DNA of 33,568 nucleotides from an uncultured Collinsella sp. (GTDB lineage: Bacteria > Actinomycetota > Coriobacteriia > Coriobacteriales > Coriobacteriaceae): positions 1 through 33,568 of the forward strand of contig CAAELJ010000098.1 in assembly GCA_900756725.1 (NCBI GenBank). Direction: 5' to 3'. Below the pieces are notes generated by a model. That model was not told the DNA's origin, made no database searches, and worked only from the letters and a program-made list of their open reading frames with translations. Position 1 is the first letter of the stretch; each line of letters starts with the position of its first letter. Shown here in pieces: positions 1-6,587 of the stretch. The position numbers and the translations under genes are program-made.

Positions 1-307
1 CCTTTTTGTTTTTGGGGGGCCCGAGCGGATCATTCGTCTCGATCTGTAACATCTAACTGGGATTTTCGGTCTTAAATGTTACAGATCGAGACAAACAGGA
101 GTCCGGTCAAAAAATCTCAATCTGTAACACGTAGCCCACTTTCGACCGTCTACCTGTTACAGATCAAGACAATAAGATAGTCAAATCCGAACTTTCCAAG
201 CAGTTATGAAGCATGGTTTCTAGTTTTCGGTATCACGAACATACTTTCGGTATCATTTAATGGTATTATGATATCGAAAATATGTTCGTGATACCGAAAG
301 GAGCCGC
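1..307. promoter_or_regulatory. Leader region of the Fic gene with nested inverted repeats
   Basis: No gene is visible in this 307 bp AT-rich stretch. It holds three inverted repeats in a row. Arms 36-52 and 76-92 are a perfect 17-bp pair. Arms 114-129 and 155-170 carry the same core, ATCTGTAACA. A third, longer palindrome (225-256 with 268-299) ends right at the ribosome binding site of the Fic gene. The first two share one sequence family and the third is a different one, so two separate DNA-binding proteins or RNA structures may act here. The T-rich start of the window may be the end of a terminator of a gene outside it. Confidence 0.7.
225..299. promoter_or_regulatory. Long palindromic operator candidate before fic
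   Basis: Bases 225-256 pair with 268-299 in reverse complement with only two mismatches, leaving an 11-base AT-rich centre (257-267). The outer half-site reads TTTCGGTATCACGAACATA. An inner half-site, TTTCGGTATCAT, repeats its first part, so the element contains four related TTTCGRTATCA boxes. A -10-like TATGAT lies at 267-272, so a bound protein would cover the promoter. The palindrome runs into the AAAGGAG of the Fic gene (297-303), so it could also fold in the mRNA leader. Autoregulation by the C-terminal winged helix of the Fic protein is an inference. Confidence 0.6.
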
Positions 308-1540
308 ATGCGCCAGTTCGATTACACCACAGTCCCAGCGGAACTCGAAGCAACTCCAATCACCAACCTCCTCCTCTCGATACGCGAGCATAAAGGCCGA
401 CAGCTTGCTCTGAGTCAAGTCAAACCCGAACTTCTATCGTCACTTATGGAGGAAGCTAAGATCCAAAGCACCCAATCCTCCAACGGACTTGAAGGAATTG
501 TTACCACCCAAAAAAGACTCAAAGCAATCATGGCGTATTCCGCCAAGCCAAGCTCCCGCGCAGAGGAAGAAATCGCTGGATACCGAGATGCGCTGTCGCT
601 TATTCACGAGCAGCACGATTTCATTCCCGTAACGCCATCGGTCATTTTGCAGTTGCATCGTGACCTCATGGTACACACAGCAATCTCGTATGGGGGCCAT
701 TGGAAAGATAGCGATAACGAAATCATCTCCATCGACGATCAAGGCAATCGATTTGTGCGCTTTAGGCCGCCTTCGGCCCTAGCAACCCCCGGACTTATCG
801 AAGAAGCCTGTCGGTCCCTCAACGACGCCTTATCTCGTCAAGTTTGCGACCCCCTCCTTATATCATTCCGCTTCATCTTCGATTTTGTCAGCATTCATCC
901 CTTCAACGATGGCAATGGCAGGATGAGCCGGCTCCTTACAACGCTGCTACTCGAAAAGACTGGATACGACGTTGCGCGTTACATCAGCATCGAACGACTT
1001 ATTGAAGACAACAAGGCGCTCTACTACAACGCCCTCGCTGCAAGCTCCATTGGATGGAATGAAAATCAAAACACCGAAGCACCCTTTATCCGTTTCATGC
1101 TCGGAACAACCCTGGCCGCCTACCGACAGCTCGAGCAGCGTACCCTAATTGAATCAAGCACTCGTCCCATGTCGAAGCAAGCGCGCATCGCCGTTCTATT
1201 TCAACAGAGACCCGGCGTCATTAAGAAATCCGACATCCGATCCAACTGCCCCGATATCAGCGAGGTTACCGTTAAACGAACCCTCGGTCAGCTTGTTAGT
1301 TGCAGCGCAATCGAAAAAACAGGAGCGGGTCGTTCGACGGGCTACATACTCAAAGACGTCCATGCTCTAGAACTATTCTTGCAATCCACAATACCCGATA
1401 GCGAGGCCGCAATAACAAAAGAGGCTCCAAAGGATAAGCTCCTTGAACGTGTAAACCACGCCGAGGATGAAAGCAGAGAGGGGCTCTATGAAGACTACGA
1501 TTCATTCTCAAGGGACATAAAGACGAAATACGGAGTCTAG
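308..1540 (+). CDS. Fic family protein with C-terminal winged-helix domain
   Basis: Fic enzymes transfer AMP or another nucleotide group from a nucleotide to a hydroxyl on a target protein. The catalytic motif is intact: HPFNDGNGRMSR at residues 197-208, with His197 as the base. An inhibitory helix lies before the core: SNGLEG at residues 58-63 fits the (S/T)xxxE(G/N) pattern of class II Fic proteins, whose Glu (here Glu62) blocks productive ATP binding. The flap hairpin is around residues 130-145. From about residue 290 a winged-helix-like domain follows (SKQARIAVLF, then SEVTVKRTLGQLV), as in Fic proteins that bind DNA. At 410 residues it is a typical length for this architecture. The ATG at 308 follows AAAGGAG at good spacing. 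Base composition is lower in GC than the genes to its right, which suggests acquisition. The target is unknown; no antitoxin gene is visible next to it. Confidence 0.9.
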   Translation: MRQFDYTTVPAELEATPITNLLLSIREHKGRQLALSQVKPELLSSLMEEAKIQSTQSSNGLEGIVTTQKRLKAIMAYSAKPSSRAEEEIAGYRDALSLIHEQHDFIPVTPSVILQLHRDLMVHTAISYGGHWKDSDNEIISIDDQGNRFVRFRPPSALATPGLIEEACRSLNDALSRQVCDPLLISFRFIFDFVSIHPFNDGNGRMSRLLTTLLLEKTGYDVARYISIERLIEDNKALYYNALAASSIGWNENQNTEAPFIRFMLGTTLAAYRQLEQRTLIESSTRPMSKQARIAVLFQQRPGVIKKSDIRSNCPDISEVTVKRTLGQLVSCSAIEKTGAGRSTGYILKDVHALELFLQSTIPDSEAAITKEAPKDKLLERVNHAEDESREGLYEDYDSFSRDIKTKYGV

Positions 1541-1605
1541 TCATATCCCAGAATAGCCTCATCCTTGTTGCCCAAAGTTATTTACGCGTCATTGTGAAGC
1601 GATAA

Positions 1606-1623
1606 CCCCTGCGCCGGCAGGGG
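1606..1623 (-). terminator. Hairpin after the DeoR-type gene
   Basis: A perfect 7-bp stem, CCCCTGC/GCAGGGG, closes a four-base loop just past the stop codon of the regulator. On the minus strand it is followed only by a weak T-rich stretch, so it is a weak terminator at best. It lies between the convergent fic and regulator genes. Confidence 0.4.
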
Positions 1624-1647
1624 CAGAAGTATCGTCTGTAGCATTAG

Positions 1648-2412
1648 CTAGCAGATGACCCGCGTATGTTCCTCGATGGCGACACGATCCTCGGCGGCGA
1701 CGCCCGGCTCGCACACCACGGCATCCAAACTGTCCAGACGGCAGAAGGTGTAGAAGTCGCGTTTGCCGATCTTGCTGGAATCGGCGATCAGATAGCGCGA
1801 GTCGGCCTTGCTAAAGGCGAGCTGCTGGATACGGCCCTCGTCCATGTTGGACGTAGATACGTCGCCATCCAGAATGCCGTTGGCGCCGATAAACGCAGCG
1901 TCGATACCCAGCGCACGCAGGGTATCCTCAGCCGTTGGTCCCACAAAAGCGGCGGTGCGGCGACGGTACATACCGCCCACGAGGCACAGGTCGCAGTCCT
2001 CGCGCGCCTCGAGCAGGTTAAACACCGAAAGCGAATTGGTCACGATGCGCAGGCGAAACGCCGGCAGCATCGAGGCCATCTGCTCAACCGTGGTGCCCGT
2101 ACCCAAAAAGATGGTCGAGCCCTCCTCGATGAGCTCAACGGCGCGGCGCGCGATCTGCAGCTTTTCCTCGGCATGCTTAGTGCGCTTTTCGCTGTGCGAA
2201 TACTCGTGGCGCAACATAGCATGTGGACGGCCCTGCGCGCTACGGGCTCCACCGTGCACGCGCTCAATCTCACCTAGGCTCGCAAGCTCCTCAAGATCGC
2301 GGCGGATCGTCATATCCGAGACGCCCAGCGCATCCGAAATCTCCTTGACCGAAACCGTGCCCTGCTCTTCGAGCAGCTGACGAACCTTATCCTGTCGCTC
2401 TGCCTTAATCAC
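1648..2412 (-). CDS. DeoR/GlpR-family sugar-responsive transcriptional regulator
   Basis: Repressors of this family bind operators through an N-terminal helix-turn-helix and release them on binding a sugar phosphate. The N-terminus has the classic DeoR pattern: VSVKEISDALGVSDMTIRRD at residues 20-39, then a wing ending in RVHGGA. The DeoRC sensor domain follows, with GTGTTVEQMA, TNSLSVFNLL, VGGMYRR and ADSSKIGKRDF marking the phosphosugar-binding fold. The length of 254 residues is normal. The start is GTG at 2412, preceded by GAGGA at suitable spacing. It is divergent from galM and lies close to amino-sugar and tagatose-type genes, so an AgaR/LacR-like role is plausible, but the effector cannot be read from sequence. 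Likely targets are galM and itself. Confidence 0.9.
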   Translation of the reverse strand: MIKAERQDKVRQLLEEQGTVSVKEISDALGVSDMTIRRDLEELASLGEIERVHGGARSAQGRPHAMLRHEYSHSEKRTKHAEEKLQIARRAVELIEEGSTIFLGTGTTVEQMASMLPAFRLRIVTNSLSVFNLLEAREDCDLCLVGGMYRRRTAAFVGPTAEDTLRALGIDAAFIGANGILDGDVSTSNMDEGRIQQLAFSKADSRYLIADSSKIGKRDFYTFCRLDSLDAVVCEPGVAAEDRVAIEEHTRVIC

Positions 2413-2446
2413 GATGAATCCTCGCCGTTCTTTGCGCGCATATCAT

Positions 2447-2466
2447 TCAAACAGTAACGAACAAAT
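2447..2466 (-). promoter_or_regulatory. Possible DeoR-type operator
   Basis: Read on the minus strand, this stretch contains two TGTTYG-like boxes in tandem (TTTGTTCGTTACTGTTTGA), a spacing reminiscent of direct-repeat operators of DeoR-family repressors. It lies about 35 bases upstream of the regulator's own GTG start, in the 206-bp region shared with divergent galM. The match is loose. Confidence 0.3.
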
Positions 2467-2618
2467 TGTATCAGACTCGTGCGCGTCAAAAATGAACACC
2501 CGCACAGCTCCAATCATCACTTTTTTGAGAAAAATACCCCCTGCTTTAGTGGGGTGTAGTGATAATCTCACCTGTTCGCGCTACAGTTTGTCCGAAATAC
2601 CTCGATGTTAGGAACCAA

Positions 2619-3671
2619 ATGATCACTTCCGAGCTTTTCGGCACCGCGCCGTGCGGCACCTCCGTTCATCGTTATACCCTCAACGGGCCCGAGATCTGCG
2701 TTCGCATTATGGACTATGGCGCCACCGTGCTGGGTATCGATGTGCCCGATATTCCCGGCAACGTGCGCGATGTGGTGCTGGGCTTCGATAAGCTCGAGGA
2801 TTACTTTGACAACCCCGCCTGCTTTGGCGCGACCATCGGCCCCGTGGCAAACCGCACCGCGGGCGCCACGATCACCATCGACGGCACGGACTGGCACATG
2901 CCGGCCAACGAAGGCGTCAACAACCTGCACAGCGATCTTGAGCATGGTCTGCACAAGCGCGTATGGGACGTTGAGCTCGACGAGACTCACAACGCCGTGC
3001 GCATGACCACCTCGCTTAAGGATGGCGAGCTGAGCCTGCCCGGCAACCGAATCTTTACGGCTGTGTTTACCGTTACGCGCACCGGCGTCTTCCGCATCGA
3101 GTATGGTTGCGAGAGCGACCGCGCCACCTACGTGTCCATGACCAACCACACGTACTTTAACCTTGCCGGCCATAACGCCGGCATGGACTGTGAGCACTTC
3201 TTTATCGCCAACGCTGCCCACTACTTGCCCATTAACGAGCAGAACATCCCCACCGGCGAAATCGCTCCGGTCGAGGGAACACCGTTTGACTTTCGCGAGC
3301 TGCGCCCCGTCGCACCCGGCATGGAGGCCGACGACCCGCAGATTAAGCAGGCCCGTGGCTACGATCACTGCCTGTGCATCGATGGCTATCAGTACGGCCG
3401 CAACCTGCGTCGCGCCCTACATGTCGAGGAGATGTGGACCGGTCGTGAGCTGGACTACTACACCACCGCCCCGGGCGTGCAACTCTACACCGGCAACTGG
3501 CTGGGCGACGAGCACGCCAAGGACGATGCCAACTATGGCTGGGGCGCCGGCTTTGCCCTCGAGGCCGAGATGTACCCCGACACGCCGCACCAGCCGCTGT
3601 TCCCGCAGGGCATTGTGGGTCCGGGTCACCCCTACAGCAATATGATCGAATACCACTTTATGAGGCACTAG
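2619..3671 (+). CDS. galM: Aldose 1-epimerase (galactose mutarotase)
   Basis: GalM interconverts alpha and beta anomers of galactose or glucose in the cytoplasm, feeding the Leloir pathway. Family landmarks are all present in the 350-residue protein: ATIGPVANR at 71-79, NLHSD at 102-106 (the NxLHGG region), the catalytic acid His177 in TNHTYFNLAGH, and the catalytic base Glu315 in FALEAEMYPDTPHQP. I take ATG 2619 as the start because TTAGGA lies about six bases upstream and homology begins just after it; an in-frame upstream ATG at 2559 has no ribosome binding site. It is divergent from the DeoR-type regulator. A second, LacX-type epimerase is encoded at 6588-7469, so two different mutarotase subfamilies occur within 5 kb. 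Confidence 0.93.
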   Translation: MITSELFGTAPCGTSVHRYTLNGPEICVRIMDYGATVLGIDVPDIPGNVRDVVLGFDKLEDYFDNPACFGATIGPVANRTAGATITIDGTDWHMPANEGVNNLHSDLEHGLHKRVWDVELDETHNAVRMTTSLKDGELSLPGNRIFTAVFTVTRTGVFRIEYGCESDRATYVSMTNHTYFNLAGHNAGMDCEHFFIANAAHYLPINEQNIPTGEIAPVEGTPFDFRELRPVAPGMEADDPQIKQARGYDHCLCIDGYQYGRNLRRALHVEEMWTGRELDYYTTAPGVQLYTGNWLGDEHAKDDANYGWGAGFALEAEMYPDTPHQPLFPQGIVGPGHPYSNMIEYHFMRH

Positions 3672-3997
3672 GCCCACAACGCGACATCTCGCACAGCAAC
3701 GCCCGCCGGCACCACCGCCAACGGGCGCTGCTTCATGCCTAAATCCTTCTTTTCGATGCCACCGAATTGGTGACATAACAAAACTATGCCGAATTACTAC
3801 GATGAACCCACTATGTCCGACCACGCGCTGGTTTATAAAAAATTAGCAACTCGTCTACCTGCGGTTTTATTCTCTGCAAATTTGGCATGCTCGGCGATAA
3901 GCAATTCATCGTAGTAAACCGGCATAGTTTTGGCGGACAGCGCCACACAGATCCCCTACGAAGGCAAAATGATCCGTTTTCCTCCGTCCCCAAGGGA
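3672..3997. other. Gene-free interval carrying an inverted-repeat element
   Basis: This 326-bp gap between galM and the IIB-like gene holds no convincing gene. Near its left end a weak GC hairpin (CGCCCG at 3700-3705 with CGGGCG at 3722-3727) lacks a T-run and may serve galM. Most of the remainder is the inverted-repeat element described separately at 3779-3932. The DNA inside the element is AT-rich compared with both neighbours. Confidence 0.7.
3779..3932. repeat. Inverted-repeat element, 28-bp arms
   Basis: Bases 3779-3806 and 3905-3932 are reverse complements at 26 of 28 positions. The two differences are adjacent, in the middle of the arm. Weaker pairing continues inward for about 15 bases. 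The arms begin CAAAACTATGCCG and end TACTACGATGAA. They flank 98 bp with no open frame of note. The layout resembles a miniature inverted-repeat element or a long extragenic palindrome. No target-site duplication is obvious at the ends. A similar layout with different arm sequence occurs at 24738-24954. Confidence 0.7.
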
Positions 3998-4480
3998 TCA
4001 GTTGAACAGATTGCCGATGGGGTCGGGGGCGGAACTGGGGAGATAGCGGATTTCTAGTTCTATGCCGAGCTTTTGCAGCTCTCTGAGAACAGCGACGTCT
4101 GTGTCGTCTACGGCAACTGCGGGCGTTGCGGGACGCTTGCCCTCCCCTGCCTGCATATGACCAATGCTGATCTTGGTGATCGGCACACCGCCCTTAACCA
4201 GCGCGAGCGCATCGGAGGGTGAGGCCACCATGATCAGAATCAATTGGCGAGGCGTTGCGGTATGAATGACGTCGATGGTCCTTTGCACCGAGAAAAACCG
4301 CGTCCAAACGCCTTCTGGCGCCGCCACCCTCATGGGTGCCCATTGGCGCGAATCTGCCGCGATCTCATCGTTGACGATTAGGACAAGGTTGGAACCCACG
4401 GCTTCGTTCCACAGCTCAACGTCTTGTCCGTAAATGAAACGGTCGTCGATGCGTGCGAGAAGAATCTTGGGTTGAGTCAT
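3998..4480 (-). CDS. Orphan mannose-family PTS IIB-like protein lacking the phospho-histidine
   Basis: PTS IIB subunits of the mannose family accept phosphate from IIA on a histidine and pass it to the incoming sugar. This 160-residue protein has the same length as the IIB at 13734-14216 and lines up with it without gaps, with about half the positions identical by eye. The acceptor histidine (His17 in the paralogue, RIDNRLVHGQ) is Tyr17 here (RIDDRFIYGQ), and the following VATQW is DVELW. It therefore should not carry phosphate in the usual way. No IIA, IIC or IID gene is next to it. The start is ATG 4480 after GGGGCAG; a longer frame to 4531 lacks a binding site. The frame is intact and the rest of the fold is conserved, so it may be a regulatory or sugar-sensing derivative rather than a decayed gene; that is inference. 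Confidence 0.85.
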   Translation of the reverse strand: MTQPKILLARIDDRFIYGQDVELWNEAVGSNLVLIVNDEIAADSRQWAPMRVAAPEGVWTRFFSVQRTIDVIHTATPRQLILIMVASPSDALALVKGGVPITKISIGHMQAGEGKRPATPAVAVDDTDVAVLRELQKLGIELEIRYLPSSAPDPIGNLFN

Positions 4481-4569
4481 CGCTGCCCCATTCTGTTTGA
4501 GACCCGTAAGAGCAAGACATCGCGTCTCCAATATTAGTGCATTTAAAGTGAGAAAAGCCGTCAGAACAC

Positions 4570-4598
4570 TTGCGCGGATTTGCGATGTCCCGTATCAT
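4570..4598 (+). promoter_or_regulatory. Promoter of the tRNA-Thr gene
   Basis: A -35 box TTGCGC (4570-4575) and a -10 box TATCAT (4593-4598) are separated by 17 bases. The tRNA begins 40 bases after the -10 box, which fits a short 5' leader removed by RNase P. Confidence 0.55.
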
Positions 4599-4637
4599 AG
4601 ACAGCCGTTGACGCCTCAGTTGCGCCATCACATGGCC

Positions 4638-4713
4638 GCCAGCGTAGCTCAGTTGGTAGAGCACCGCTCTCGTAAAGCGGGGGTCACCGGTTCGAGCCCG
4701 GTCGCTGGCTCCA
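4638..4713 (+). tRNA. tRNA-Thr (anticodon CGT)
   Basis: The 76-nt cloverleaf is complete with an encoded CCA end. The acceptor arms GCCAGCG and CGCTGGC pair fully. The D arm contains AGTTGGTAGA. The anticodon stem CCGCT/AGCGG holds the loop CTCGTAA, with anticodon CGT at 4671-4673 reading the threonine codon ACG. The T arm shows GGTTCGAGCCC. It is a single tRNA with its own promoter and terminator. I saw no second copy of its 3' end nearby, so nothing indicates an integrated element here. Confidence 0.96.
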
Positions 4714-4725
4714 TTGCACAAGATA

Positions 4726-4749
4726 GCCGCCTTCGGGCGACTTTTTTGT
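4726..4749 (+). terminator. Terminator of tRNA-Thr
   Basis: A CGCC/GGCG stem closed by a TTCG tetraloop (4728-4739) is followed by a run of six T (4742-4747), 13 bases after the end of the tRNA. Confidence 0.7.
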
Positions 4750-4813
4750 TGCTGATTTCGGGCGCGCTTCCGCCAATCCAAGCACAACGCCGCCGGAAAC
4801 TCTCCTACTCAAC

Positions 4814-4861
4814 AAAAGCCCCGCCAACCGCAATCCCCAAAGGAACCGCGTTCAGCGGGGC
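4814..4861 (-). terminator. Terminator downstream of the YhcH-family gene
   Basis: On the minus strand GCCCCGC (4855-4861) pairs with GCGGGGC (4818-4824) around a large, partly paired loop and is followed by TTTTGTTG. It lies about 60 bp past the stop codon and would end the epimerase-kinase-yhcH transcript. Confidence 0.5.
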
Positions 4862-4921
4862 CCAAGCGAGCTCCCCCAAGGGATAACGCTCGCAACACGA
4901 ACAGCTCAGCCGAGCAGCGCG

Positions 4922-5395
4922 CTACTCCTCCCAGTAAGCATCTGCAAGCAGCTTAAAGCAAATCTTCTTGACCGGCTGCGCGCCATCGCCCTGGAACTCG
5001 AGCGTGGGCATGTGAGGCTCGCCGGCAACAAACAGCGCAAACTTGTCGTCAGCAAGATCGCCGGCGATCGAGGCGTCGGAATCGACCAGATCGTAGTCGT
5101 CCTTCTCGTCAAACTCCTGAACCAGCGTCAGGCTGCCCGTGGCAACCTTAAAGGCCTCGCGACCCTCGACGTCGATCTGCAGGTCGTGATAGCGCTGATG
5201 CGTCTCATAGTGAGCCTCGGCTTCGGGACGCGTCGTGGGAGCCATGACGTTCGCAAAGACCTTGTCGCCCAGAATCGGATGGCTGCCGACCTCGAGCTTC
5301 GCCGGATCGTTCTCCTCGAGCCAGTCGATCAGCACGTCGAGGCCCTTGAGCATTCCACGGTACTCCTCGATATCGCCCAATGCACCGTAAATCAT
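4922..5395 (-). CDS. YhcH/YjgK/YiaL family (DUF386) cupin-like protein
   Basis: Members of this family are small cupin-fold, metal-binding proteins found in operons for sialic acid and other amino or acid sugars. Some act as sugar anomerases (for example NanQ for sialic acid). The 157-residue protein shows the family pattern: it starts MIYGALGDI, has ILGDKVFANVMAPTTR in the first half, then the metal-site region EAHYETHQRYHDLQIDVEG, then FALFVAGEPHMP near the end. It is the last gene of a minus-strand group with the LacX-type epimerase and the PfkB kinase, after a 200-bp gap containing a nagA remnant. The setting points to handling of an imported amino sugar. The exact substrate is unknown. 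Confidence 0.88.
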   Translation of the reverse strand: MIYGALGDIEEYRGMLKGLDVLIDWLEENDPAKLEVGSHPILGDKVFANVMAPTTRPEAEAHYETHQRYHDLQIDVEGREAFKVATGSLTLVQEFDEKDDYDLVDSDASIAGDLADDKFALFVAGEPHMPTLEFQGDGAQPVKKICFKLLADAYWEE

Positions 5396-5427
5396 CTAAA
5401 TCCCCTCTCGGATCGTTTCTTTGGCGG

Positions 5428-5565
5428 CTACTCGGCAAACGCATTACCGACGCTGTTGCCACCCACATGCGTCTCGACCAGGGTAAGGTCGGGATTGAAC
5501 ACGACAGTGTCGGCGTCGCGCCCCGGCATAATGCTACTGCACTTGTCGTCGACATGAGCTGGCAA
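5428..5565 (-). pseudogene. Remnant of a second nagA (C-terminal 43 codons)
   Basis: Translating the minus strand between the kinase and the YhcH-family gene gives a stretch that matches the C-terminus of the NagA encoded at 8286-9455 and ends at the same point with a stop (TAG, 5428-5430). Over 43 residues 32 are identical, including DKC, SIMPGRDAD, LTL, VGG and SVGNAF, and most differences are conservative. At DNA level the two stretches clearly differ, so this is not a recent copy. No ribosome binding site or suitable start precedes it. It lies in the same frame as the kinase, separated by the kinase stop codon and about eleven open codons. The simplest reading is that a second deacetylase gene was deleted down to its tail. 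Confidence 0.8.
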
Positions 5566-5592
5566 CCGATGCCGGGGCCGCAGCACAAGCTC

Positions 5593-6528
5593 CTACAGCT
5601 CGGTCACGACAACGCCGTTGTAAACCTCGTCCCAACGATCCATAACCAAGTGGCCAGTCATGGGATCCATGGCATTGAGCTTGCCGCAGGTGTTGGCGGT
5701 ACGCAGCACCGTCTCGTCGTCGGCTCCGGCAGCAATCGCATGTGCGAAGCCGGCAATGGTCGAATCGCCAGAGCCCGTAGCGTTAACGGCGGGGATATCG
5801 GGGGTCTTGGCGCGGAACGCACGGCCGTTATGGAAACCAACGGAGCCGGCAGCGCCCATAGATACGACGACCCAGGGGATATCGGAGAAGCGGGCGTCAG
5901 AGGCGAGCGCGAAACGGAGCTCGTCCACATCGTCGGTGGTAAAGCTCGTGCCCAGAAGGCCGTTAATTTCGGTCAGGTTAGGCTTAACCAGCTCAGGCTT
6001 GACCTCGGACTTGAGCGCAGCCTCGAGCGAGGCGCCCGAGGTATCGAGCAGCACCTTGGCGCCGGCGTTCTCTGCAATGCCCGTGATCTTAGCGTAGTAG
6101 TCCGCCTCGACGCCGCGGGGCAGCGAACCCGAGATGGTAACGACATCGGCCTTGCTCGCAAGCTCGGCGAACTTGGCGGTAAAGGCATCGAGCTCCTCGG
6201 GGGCAATCGTCGGGCCGCTCTCGAGCAGCTCGGTCTGGTTGCCGGCGTGGAGGATGTTGAGACAAATGCGAGTCTCGCCCTTGATGGGCACAAAATCATT
6301 CTTAATGCCGTTAGCATCCATGAGCTCGGCCATATAGGCGCCCATATGACCACCAAGCAAGCCGGTTGCCACGACATCGTCGCCCAGCTGGCCCAGGACG
6401 CGGGCCACGTTGAGGCCCTTACCGCCGGCGGTCTTTTCGGGCGTCACGCGGTTGACGTCGTCGATAATGAGCTCATCGAGCTGATAGCGCGTATCGACGG
6501 ACGGGTTCATCGTAACGGTGAGGATCAT
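5593..6528 (-). CDS. PfkB-family sugar-phosphate kinase (tagatose-6-phosphate or 1-phosphofructokinase type)
   Basis: This family phosphorylates fructose-1-phosphate or tagatose-6-phosphate with ATP to give the bisphosphate. The 311-residue protein has the N-terminal sugar-binding part MILTVTMNPSVD, the PfkB signature GGKGLN at 35-40, and the C-terminal signature NATGSGDSTIAGF at 249-261 with catalytic Asp255. The start is ATG 6528 behind AAGGAG; an upstream frame to 6567 has no binding site. LacC and FruK are close relatives and cannot be told apart safely by eye. The neighbours (AgaS, NagA, amino-sugar PTS) favour tagatose-6-phosphate. No tagatose-bisphosphate aldolase is in the window, so that step must be encoded elsewhere. 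A NagA-tail remnant follows its stop codon in the same frame. Confidence 0.88.
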   Translation of the reverse strand: MILTVTMNPSVDTRYQLDELIIDDVNRVTPEKTAGGKGLNVARVLGQLGDDVVATGLLGGHMGAYMAELMDANGIKNDFVPIKGETRICLNILHAGNQTELLESGPTIAPEELDAFTAKFAELASKADVVTISGSLPRGVEADYYAKITGIAENAGAKVLLDTSGASLEAALKSEVKPELVKPNLTEINGLLGTSFTTDDVDELRFALASDARFSDIPWVVVSMGAAGSVGFHNGRAFRAKTPDIPAVNATGSGDSTIAGFAHAIAAGADDETVLRTANTCGKLNAMDPMTGHLVMDRWDEVYNGVVVTEL

Positions 6529-6587
6529 TTCTAGCTCCTTATCTCGCAGGCTCCTTATGCCTTGCAAAACGAATTGGCTACATGCGA

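Noticed and set aside
1..307. Alternating repeats before fic as a CRISPR array
   Set aside because: The repeats alternate in orientation, spacing is unequal, there are only four short copies and no cas gene is near.
2559..2618. Upstream ATG as the galM start
   Set aside because: It has no ribosome binding site and adds 20 residues without similarity to the family; ATG 2619 has TTAGGA at normal spacing.
4638..4713. tRNA-Thr as attachment site for an integrated element
   Set aside because: No integrase gene and no second copy of the tRNA 3' end were seen on either side.
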